5,639 bases of DNA from Flavobacteriaceae bacterium (GTDB taxonomy: Bacteria; Bacteroidota; Bacteroidia; Flavobacteriales; Flavobacteriaceae): the NCBI GenBank assembly GCA_015493405.1, contig WGDF01000263.1, positions 1-5,639 on the forward strand, written 5' to 3'. The position numbers were made by a program, and so were the translations under genes. Positions 1 through 5,639 of the stretch are shown piece after piece; positions within the stretch are counted from its first letter, which is position 1; each line of letters opens with the position of its first letter. The notes under the pieces were generated by a model. It was not told the origin of the DNA. It did not search any database and worked only from the letters and a program-made list of their open reading frames with translations.

Positions 1-1223
1 ATAAAATAGAAATGATGAAGAAAATGGCTAAAATGGATATGAAAATGGGGGCTCATGCTTTAAAATTCAGACCTAAAAAAGATGAAAGATTTAAAATGAA
101 GAAAGAATATGGTATGCAAATGAAATCTAAAAAAGAAACAGCTGACAAACCCATGAAAATGGCAGTGGATAAAACGAGTGATACTCAAAAATCATCCGCT
201 AAAAAAATGAAAATGAAAAGTCCGTATAACTATGATTATTTAAAATCACCCGAAAAAACAAATTTTGATAAAAACATCCCTGTTAAAGAAATTTTGTTAA
301 ACCTTACAGGCAATATGCAACGTTATATTTGGAGTATGAATGGTGTGTCATTATCAGAAGCGGATAAAATAAAAATCAAGGGCAATCAAGTTACCAGAAT
401 TACATTGAATAATTTAACAATGATGCATCATCCAATGCACTTACACGGTCATTTTTTTAGAGTTATCAACAAAAATGGGGATTATTCACCTTTAAAACAT
501 ACCGTTAATGTGCCACCCATGCAAAAAGTAACCATTGAGTTTTACGGTAATGAATATGGTGATTGGTTTTTCCATTGTCACATCCTTTATCATATGATGG
601 GCGGTATGGCAAGAGTATTGAGTTACGATACACCACGAGACCCAAGAATGAAGAATTTTCCCGTTAAAAAATTGATAGCGGAAACAGATCGTTATTACGG
701 TTGGGGGACAGCAGATGTAACTTCAAATGTGGCTTCATTACGTTATACGACTTCAAATATTAGAAATCAGTTTAATTTTTCTGTTGAATATGGTTTTAAC
801 AAAAATGGCGAAGCCGAAGCTACTTATGAATATTATTTACACGATTATCTACGTGTTTTCGGTGGGGTAAATATTGAAAATGCCATCCCGAATAATACCA
901 CTAATTTCAACACAACAGTTGTTGCAGGAATACGTTATCTAACACCTTATCTTTTTGGTTTAGACGCACGAATTGACAACGAATTACGACCTAGAATCGC
1001 ATTGAGTAAAAGCTTAATGTTATTCAAAAGATTTTCGGTTTTCGGTTATTACGAATATCAAATGGACTTTGGCTTGGTTAATACTCTACCTGCCAGCACC
1101 AAATATCAATCGGAAACAGTTTGGAATGCAGGAGCAGAATATTTATTATCAAGAGATTTTTCACTCACAGCAAGTTACGATAACCGGTATGGTGCCGGAG
1201 GAGGATTATCTATACGTTTTTAA
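1..1223 (+). CDS. CopA/PcoA-type multicopper oxidase, 3' part, fused to a CopB-like outer-membrane barrel (5' partial)
   Basis: Probably a periplasmic copper oxidase/sequestration protein held at the outer membrane. The frame is open to the window edge (first full codon at base 3), so the ATG at 12 is probably internal and cupredoxin domains 1-2 lie upstream. Numbering from that ATG, residues 1-70 are Met/Lys-rich (13 Met), like the Met-rich region before domain 3 of CopA. Residues 91-205 are the last cupredoxin domain, with the CopA-family LTGNMQRYIWS motif (98-108), HPMHLHGH (140-147) and HCHILYHMMGGM (188-199). Expected type 1 copper ligands are H140, C189, H194 and M199; H143, H145, H188 and H190 serve the trinuclear site. 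All are present. Residues about 228-403 show alternating aromatic beta-strand patterns, a CopB-like LTPYLFGLDA segment (310-319) and a terminal Phe typical of outer-membrane barrels. No stop or frameshift separates the two halves. The ATPase follows after 13 bases. The oxidase call is firm; the barrel call is inference from pattern and remembered CopB similarity. Confidence 0.9.
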   Translation, partial: KIEMMKKMAKMDMKMGAHALKFRPKKDERFKMKKEYGMQMKSKKETADKPMKMAVDKTSDTQKSSAKKMKMKSPYNYDYLKSPEKTNFDKNIPVKEILLNLTGNMQRYIWSMNGVSLSEADKIKIKGNQVTRITLNNLTMMHHPMHLHGHFFRVINKNGDYSPLKHTVNVPPMQKVTIEFYGNEYGDWFFHCHILYHMMGGMARVLSYDTPRDPRMKNFPVKKLIAETDRYYGWGTADVTSNVASLRYTTSNIRNQFNFSVEYGFNKNGEAEATYEYYLHDYLRVFGGVNIENAIPNNTTNFNTTVVAGIRYLTPYLFGLDARIDNELRPRIALSKSLMLFKRFSVFGYYEYQMDFGLVNTLPASTKYQSETVWNAGAEYLLSRDFSLTASYDNRYGAGGGLSIRF

Positions 1224-1236
1224 AAAATAAAAAATT

Positions 1237-3717
1237 ATGAAACACACCTATAAAATATCCGGAATGACTTGTATTGGTTGTAAAACCAATGTAGAAAGTG
1301 CTTTAAGCAACCTAAAAGCCATTACAAAAATTGATGTAGATCTCAAAAAAGGGGAAGTAAATCTTGAAATGTCCCAACATATACCATTGGAAAAATTGCA
1401 AGAAACTTTACTCAAAGCCGGATTGCATTATACTATTGAAATGCCTGGACACGAAAAACACGCAGCAGCTAAAAAAATAGTTGATGGCAATGGAGTATTT
1501 TATTGCCCGATGCATTGTGAAGGTGAAAAAACCTATAATAAACCGGGCAATTGTCCTGTCTGCGGAATGCCTTTGGTAGAACAACCAAAACTACAAGTAA
1601 CAACGGAATACACTTGTCCGATGCATCCCGAAATTATCCGTGATGAACCGGGAAGCTGTCCTATTTGTGGAATGGATTTAGTACCCATAGAACCAACCGA
1701 AAGCGAAGAAGATAAAACCTATCAAGATTTATTAAAGAAATTTAAGCTTGCAGTTGCTTTTACCGCTCCGATTTTCTTGATTGCAATGGCAGATTTAATT
1801 CCGGGCAATCCTTTGGCAAAAATATTTTCACAAATCACGTGGAATTGGATCCAATTTGGTTTATCGCTACCTGTTGTTTTTTATGCAACTTGGATGTTCT
1901 TTGAAAGAGCATACAATTCCGTTAAAACGTGGAACTTAAATATGTTTACCTTAATAGGTTTAGGAGCTGGAGTTGCATTTTTGTTTAGCATATTTGCGTT
2001 GCTTTTTCCTGATGTCTTTCCAGACCAATTTAAAACCGAAAGCGGAACGGTATTCGTATATTTTGAAGCGGTAACGGTTATTTTAACCTTGGTATTACTA
2101 GGTCAGTTATTAGAGGCAAGAGCACATAGTCAAACCAGCGGAGCGATTAAAGAACTCTTAAAATTAGCACCCACCGAAGCCACTTTGGTTACCGATGAAG
2201 GCGATAAAGTCATTGCCATAAACAAGATTAAAAAGGGCGATTTGTTGCGTGTAAAACCAGGTGATAAAATCCCTGTAGATGGAAAAATAATTGAAGGACA
2301 CAGTAACATAGATGAAAGTATGATTACAGGAGAACCTATTCCGGTAGATAAAAATATAGGCGATGAAGTCAGCTCTGGAACGATAAACGGTACACAATCA
2401 TTTGTGATGTCAGCCGAAAAAGTAGGTTCGGAAACCTTGCTGTCACAGATTATTCAAATGGTAAATTCGGCAAGTCGAAGTCGTGCACCCATTCAAAAAT
2501 TAGCCGATAAAATCTCGAAATATTTTGTGCCAATTGTGGTAAGTATTTCCATTTTAACTTTTATTTTATGGAAAGTCTTTGGTCCTGAACCTGCTTTGGT
2601 TTATGCCTTTGTTAATGCCATTGCGGTATTGATTATCGCTTGTCCTTGTGCCTTGGGTTTGGCAACGCCCATGTCCGTAATGGTTGGTGTCGGAAAAGGG
2701 GCTCAAAATGGTGTTTTAATCAAAAATGCCGAAGCTTTAGAAAATCTAAATAAAGTAGATGTACTGATTACCGATAAAACAGGAACGATAACCGAAGGAA
2801 AACCATCGGTAGAAAAAGTAGTCAATAGTTTGGATGGTGAAAATGCTGATTTACTGCAATTTATTGCTTCGGTTAATAACAATAGTGAACATCCTTTAGC
2901 CGAAGCAACGGTTCGCTATGCCAAAAAAAAAGGCGTATCCTTGTTAAAAGCAACTAATTTTCAAGCTGTTTCCGGTAAAGGCGTAACAGGCGAAGTAGAT
3001 GGAAAACAAATCGCATTAGGAAACAAAAAATTAATGGAGCAAATCCAAGCTAAATTGGCAACGGATTTAGAAAAGAAAGTAAAAGAGGAACAAAATCACG
3101 GTAAAACGGTTTCATATATTGCCGTTGACGGAAAGATTTTAGGTTATGTAACCATTACAGATACCATAAAAGAAACCAGTAAAGAAGCTATTAAACGTTT
3201 GCAAGATGAGGGAGTCGAAGTCATTATGCTGACAGGGGACAACCAACGAACTGCCAAATTTGTTGCCGACCAATTACATTTAACCGATTTTAAAGCGGAG
3301 TGCTTGCCACAAGATAAACTACAAGTGATTAAAGATTTACAATCCAAAGGAAAAATTGTAGCAATGGCAGGCGATGGTATTAATGATGCACCGGCACTGG
3401 CACAAGCAAACATTGGTATTGCAATGGGAACAGGGACCGATGTTGCCATAGAAAGTAGCGAAGTAACTTTGGTAAAAGGCGATTTAATAGGCATTGTAAA
3501 AGCAGTAAATTTAGGAAAAGCCGTAATGAAAAACATCAAGCAAAACTTATTTTTTGCCTTTGTCTATAATGTTTTAGGCGTTCCTATTGCAGCAGGTGTT
3601 TTATATCCTGTTTTCGGATTGCTTTTATCACCAATGATTGCTGCAGCAGCCATGAGTTTTAGCTCGGTTTCGGTTATTGCTAATGCTTTACGCTTGCGTC
3701 GTATTTCTTTGACTTAA
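1237..3717 (+). CDS. copA: Cu(I)-exporting P1B-type ATPase (CopA family)
   Basis: Inner-membrane pump that uses ATP to move Cu(I), possibly also Ag(I), out of the cytoplasm. Complete at 826 aa. An HMA domain spans about 3-67 with GMTCIGC (C12, C15). Two short heavy-metal-binding modules follow, each CPMH...CPxCGM: 90-111 and 127-146. Membrane helices begin near 170. The actuator TGEP is at 364-367, the helix-6 metal site CPC at 469-471, the phosphorylation motif DKTGT at 513-517 (D513), the nucleotide-binding HP at 552-553, TGDN at 666-669 and GDGIND at 712-717. Helix 7 has Y777-N778 and helix 8 has M806-S809-S810; with CPC these define the Cu(I)/Ag(I) subgroup (P1B-1) rather than Zn/Cd/Pb pumps. 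The ATG sits 13 bases after the oxidase stop in an A-rich stretch without a Shine-Dalgarno sequence, as usual in Bacteroidota, and the HMA fold starts immediately, supporting this start. Likely cotranscribed with the oxidase. The 3' end overlaps the convergent MATE gene by 38 bases. Confidence 0.97.
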   Translation: MKHTYKISGMTCIGCKTNVESALSNLKAITKIDVDLKKGEVNLEMSQHIPLEKLQETLLKAGLHYTIEMPGHEKHAAAKKIVDGNGVFYCPMHCEGEKTYNKPGNCPVCGMPLVEQPKLQVTTEYTCPMHPEIIRDEPGSCPICGMDLVPIEPTESEEDKTYQDLLKKFKLAVAFTAPIFLIAMADLIPGNPLAKIFSQITWNWIQFGLSLPVVFYATWMFFERAYNSVKTWNLNMFTLIGLGAGVAFLFSIFALLFPDVFPDQFKTESGTVFVYFEAVTVILTLVLLGQLLEARAHSQTSGAIKELLKLAPTEATLVTDEGDKVIAINKIKKGDLLRVKPGDKIPVDGKIIEGHSNIDESMITGEPIPVDKNIGDEVSSGTINGTQSFVMSAEKVGSETLLSQIIQMVNSASRSRAPIQKLADKISKYFVPIVVSISILTFILWKVFGPEPALVYAFVNAIAVLIIACPCALGLATPMSVMVGVGKGAQNGVLIKNAEALENLNKVDVLITDKTGTITEGKPSVEKVVNSLDGENADLLQFIASVNNNSEHPLAEATVRYAKKKGVSLLKATNFQAVSGKGVTGEVDGKQIALGNKKLMEQIQAKLATDLEKKVKEEQNHGKTVSYIAVDGKILGYVTITDTIKETSKEAIKRLQDEGVEVIMLTGDNQRTAKFVADQLHLTDFKAECLPQDKLQVIKDLQSKGKIVAMAGDGINDAPALAQANIGIAMGTGTDVAIESSEVTLVKGDLIGIVKAVNLGKAVMKNIKQNLFFAFVYNVLGVPIAAGVLYPVFGLLLSPMIAAAAMSFSSVSVIANALRLRRISLT

Positions 3718-5026
3718 AATATTCCAAAAAATGCCACCATAAACTAGCGGCTCTAAAGGCCATCCAGAGTAAAAAGGCCGTCCAAACAGCATAAAGTTGT
3801 AAGCCGAATCGGTCTAAAATCAATAAGACGGGAATAAAGATAATAAACGTGGCTAGCAATTGCATATTACGTAAAAATTTGACCCAGCCTAAGCCCTTAA
3901 AAATACCATCAAAAATAAAGGCAACAGCCCCAATAGGCTGCATCAATATAACCAACCAAAACACTTGTTCGTATAAAGTGATAACAGTAGGTTCATGGGT
4001 AAACATCAAGCCGATAGGTTTATAGAGTAATATAAAAACCAAAGCCAGTCCTAAGGCAACAAATTCACTATATCGCACTAATTTTCCGGCTAGAGTTTTC
4101 AAGTTTATAAAATCCTTTTCTCCATAGAGTTTGCCGGCAAGAGAATTTCCGGCATCGGCATAACCGTCGAGAAAGAAAGTTGTGAAAAGCCAAATATTAG
4201 TTAAAATCACATGCACGGCAATATCATTTTTGCCATAGGAAGTCGCATAACGATTTGATAAGAAAATAGCTGTATTTAAAGCAATAGTGCGAATAATTAA
4301 ATTGCCGGTCATACTTAAAAACCGTTTGATTTCGGGATGAAGATGCCATTTCAATCTAAAATCGAAAGGCGTTTTGCGTAAAAACACGCTGATAGCCAAA
4401 AACATCATTACAAATTGAGCTATCAAACTGGCCCAAGCTGCACCTTGGATGTGCATGGGAGCGATATAACCTGAAATCCCATACACCAGTACATAATCCA
4501 AAACGATATTGATTAAGCCACCCGTCAAACTGATAAACATCGCCCAGTAAGTGTTTTGCAAACCCCGAAAAATACCAAATAGTGTAAAGGTTATCAAGGT
4601 AAAAATCAAACCAAACACCCTGATATTATAGTAGGAAACAGCAAAATCCAATATTTTATTTTTGGCGGCATACACTTCAAAAATAGCTTTAGCAAAAGGT
4701 CGGGTCAATAACACCAATGTCAAACCTAAAAGTAAATTCATCCATAAAACTTGCGGTATTAAAGTTTTGATTTGATGTATTTTTTGAGCCCCTAATTTTT
4801 GACTGACAATGCTTGAAATCGCATTCTTGGTCTGTGCTAATATCCAAAATAAAGCCGACATAAAAGAGCCTACCAATCCGACAGCTGCCAAACTTTCGGT
4901 TGGAAAAGTCTTGACATGGCCAATTATAGCGGTATCTGTAATGGAAATAACCGGTTCAATAATTCCTGCCAAAATAGAAGGCACTGCCAGTTTATTGATA
5001 ATCTTAAAAGAAATTTTATCTGTCAT
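3680..5026 (-). CDS. MATE-family efflux transporter, DinF-like
   Basis: Inner-membrane antiporter of the MATE family, which exports organic cations, drugs or metabolites using Na+ or H+ gradients; the substrate cannot be read from sequence. Complete at 448 aa, the usual family length, and hydrophobic throughout with about 12 predicted membrane segments. Family marks are SITDTAIIGH (28-37) with acidic D31 in helix 1, FRGLQNT (153-159), NIVLDYVLVYG (173-183), and the second-half segment DGYADAGNSLAGKLYG (287-302), which resembles the DinF branch more than NorM. The second repeat echoes the first at DGIFKGLG (373-380). The ATG at 5026-5024 lies about 18 bases after a good Bacteroidota -7 element, and the protein begins with the short polar N-terminus and helix 1 expected of the family. 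The stop lies inside the ATPase coding region, so residues about 437-448 are encoded antisense to it. Nothing links the transporter functionally to copper; it is probably a neighbouring chromosomal gene. Confidence 0.93.
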   Translation of the reverse strand: MTDKISFKIINKLAVPSILAGIIEPVISITDTAIIGHVKTFPTESLAAVGLVGSFMSALFWILAQTKNAISSIVSQKLGAQKIHQIKTLIPQVLWMNLLLGLTLVLLTRPFAKAIFEVYAAKNKILDFAVSYYNIRVFGLIFTLITFTLFGIFRGLQNTYWAMFISLTGGLINIVLDYVLVYGISGYIAPMHIQGAAWASLIAQFVMMFLAISVFLRKTPFDFRLKWHLHPEIKRFLSMTGNLIIRTIALNTAIFLSNRYATSYGKNDIAVHVILTNIWLFTTFFLDGYADAGNSLAGKLYGEKDFINLKTLAGKLVRYSEFVALGLALVFILLYKPIGLMFTHEPTVITLYEQVFWLVILMQPIGAVAFIFDGIFKGLGWVKFLRNMQLLATFIIFIPVLLILDRFGLQLYAVWTAFLLWMAFRAASLWWHFLEYFKSKKYDASVKH

Positions 5027-5044
5027 TCCAAAGTTTATGTTTTA

Positions 5045-5075
5045 CAAAAGTATAATTATTTGCCGGCTTGACCAA
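5045..5075 (-). promoter_or_regulatory. Likely Bacteroidota-type promoter of the MATE gene
   Basis: Read on the minus strand, TTG (5075-5073) is followed by a 20-base spacer and TACTTTTG (5052-5045), an exact match to the -7 consensus TAnnTTTG of Bacteroidota. Published flavobacterial spacing between the two elements is about 17-23 bases. The -7 element ends 18 bases before the MATE ATG, implying a short leader of roughly a dozen bases. Based on pattern match and position only. Confidence 0.6.
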
Positions 5076-5121
5076 GCTTCAAAATCTCTGATAAAATGAT
5101 GCGTTTTTAATCAAAAAAAAC

Positions 5122-5129
5122 TATCTTTA
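5122..5129 (+). promoter_or_regulatory. Weak candidate -7 element for surE
   Basis: TATCTTTA differs from the Bacteroidota -7 consensus TAnnTTTG at one fixed position and ends 22 bases before the surE ATG, a sensible distance. No TTG occurs at the expected distance of about 20 bases upstream, so the call is tentative. It is the best match to the lineage's own pattern on the plus strand in this intergenic region. Confidence 0.3.
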
Positions 5130-5151
5130 TGCTTCTAAATTTTTTTGAAAA

Positions 5152-5639
5152 ATGTCTAAACCTTTAATATTTGTAACCAATGATGACGGTATTACCGCTC
5201 CGGGCATCAGAGCTTTGATTGAAATGATGAACACACTGGGCGAAGTTGTCGTTGTCGCCCCTGATCGCGTGCATTCGGGCAAAGGTCATGCGGTAACCAT
5301 TCACCAACCTTTACATTTGGATCCGATAACGATTGATGAGGGCCCGCAAAAAGAATTTAAAACCAACGGCATGCCGGTCGATGCTGTTAAACTGGGCTTG
5401 GCACATGCCGTTGACCGCAAACCGGATTTGTTGGTTTCCGGACTCAATCATGGGGTTAACAACTCGGTTAATGTCTTATACAGTGGCACTATGGGGGCGG
5501 CTATCGAAGGAGCTATCGAAGGCATTCCTTCTATTGGGTTTTCACTCGACAATTATGATTGGAATGCCGATTTGGAACCGGCTAAACATTATATGAAAAA
5601 AATTGCGGAACAAGTGCTTCAAAACGGTATGCCTAAAGG
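5152..5639 (+). CDS. surE: 5'/3'-nucleotidase SurE (3' partial)
   Basis: Cytoplasmic metal-dependent phosphatase that dephosphorylates nucleoside monophosphates; in several bacteria it supports stationary-phase or stress survival. The first 162 residues are present and the frame is still open at the window end. Family members are about 250-260 aa, so roughly 90-100 residues are missing. The N-terminus carries the signature FVTNDDGITAPGI (7-19), whose D11 and D12 are the metal-binding aspartates. VVVVAPDRVHSG (32-43) supplies the conserved serine (S42), SGLNHGVN (96-103) supplies the conserved asparagine (N99), and YSGTMGAA (110-117) matches the family's YSGTVGAA block. The ATG at 5152 places the NDDG motif about nine residues in, as normal for SurE. 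It is transcribed divergently from the MATE gene across a 125-base gap. Hand counts of three 60-base rows give about 42-52% GC, higher than rows in the copper genes (about 32-38%). Confidence 0.96.
   Translation, partial: MSKPLIFVTNDDGITAPGIRALIEMMNTLGEVVVVAPDRVHSGKGHAVTIHQPLHLDPITIDEGPQKEFKTNGMPVDAVKLGLAHAVDRKPDLLVSGLNHGVNNSVNVLYSGTMGAAIEGAIEGIPSIGFSLDNYDWNADLEPAKHYMKKIAEQVLQNGMPK

Noticed and set aside
3144..3539. Open reading frame of 131 codons on the minus strand.
   Set aside because: It lies entirely antisense to the conserved ATPase GDGIND region and has no recognisable domain; the same applies to the minus-strand frame at 2164-2397.
3642..3653. Palindromic TGCTGCAGCA.
   Set aside because: It arises from a run of Ala codons in helix 8 of the ATPase and has no terminator-like context.
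3740..3785. Possible hairpin from CTCT/AGAG and two GGCC copies near the convergent gene ends.
   Set aside because: The stem is only about four base pairs, has no T-run and lies inside the MATE coding sequence, so it does not support a terminator.
5068..5097. A sigma-70-like TTGACC-N18-TAAAAT on the plus strand upstream of surE.
   Set aside because: Bacteroidota primary sigma factors recognise TTG/TAnnTTTG rather than the E. coli hexamers, and the match is easily expected in AT-rich DNA.
4809..5099. Open reading frame of 96 codons on the plus strand.
   Set aside because: It is mostly antisense to the MATE N-terminus, shows no family motifs and crosses the MATE promoter.
5500..5522. Tandem 11-base repeat GCTATCGAAGG with a 12-base period inside surE.
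   Set aside because: It encodes AIEG twice in the conserved SurE region after YSGTMGAA, so it is explained by the protein sequence and repeated codon choice.
5333..5596. Open reading frame of 87 codons on the plus strand.
   Set aside because: It lies in another frame of surE, whose own frame carries all the conserved motifs.

Overview
The window looks like a piece of a Bacteroidota chromosome, most likely a flavobacterium. The copper genes and the transporter gene are AT-rich. None of the visible starts has a clear Shine-Dalgarno sequence. One intergenic region carries a good match to the Bacteroidota promoter pattern TTG-N20-TAnnTTTG. The species cannot be named from this sequence alone.

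Layout. (1) Positions 1-3717, + strand: two copper-handling genes 13 bases apart, almost certainly one transcript. The first is the 3' part of a CopA/PcoA-type multicopper oxidase. Its last cupredoxin domain runs directly into a C-terminal segment that resembles the outer-membrane barrel of CopB/PcoB. The second is a complete Cu(I)-type P1B ATPase (826 aa) with three N-terminal metal-binding modules. (2) Positions 3680-5026, - strand: a MATE-family efflux protein (448 aa), convergent with the ATPase and overlapping its end by 38 bases. (3) Positions 5027-5151: a 125-base divergent intergenic region with a likely MATE promoter and a weak candidate for surE. (4) Positions 5152-5639, + strand: the first 162 residues of the survival protein/nucleotidase SurE, cut by the window end.

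How the genes work together. The ATPase would pump Cu(I) from the cytoplasm to the periplasm. The oxidase would oxidise or bind copper there, and the fused barrel would keep it at the outer membrane. That is a compact version of the proteobacterial CopA-CopB pair plus an export pump. No metal regulator (CueR, CopY or CopRS type), copper chaperone or RND efflux gene is in the window, so regulation must lie elsewhere. MATE and surE look like ordinary chromosomal genes, so the convergent overlap near 3680-3717 is a reasonable place to suspect the edge of an accessory copper module.

Novelty. I found no clearly undescribed system. The most interesting feature is the oxidase-barrel fusion, supported by motifs on both sides of the join within one uninterrupted frame.
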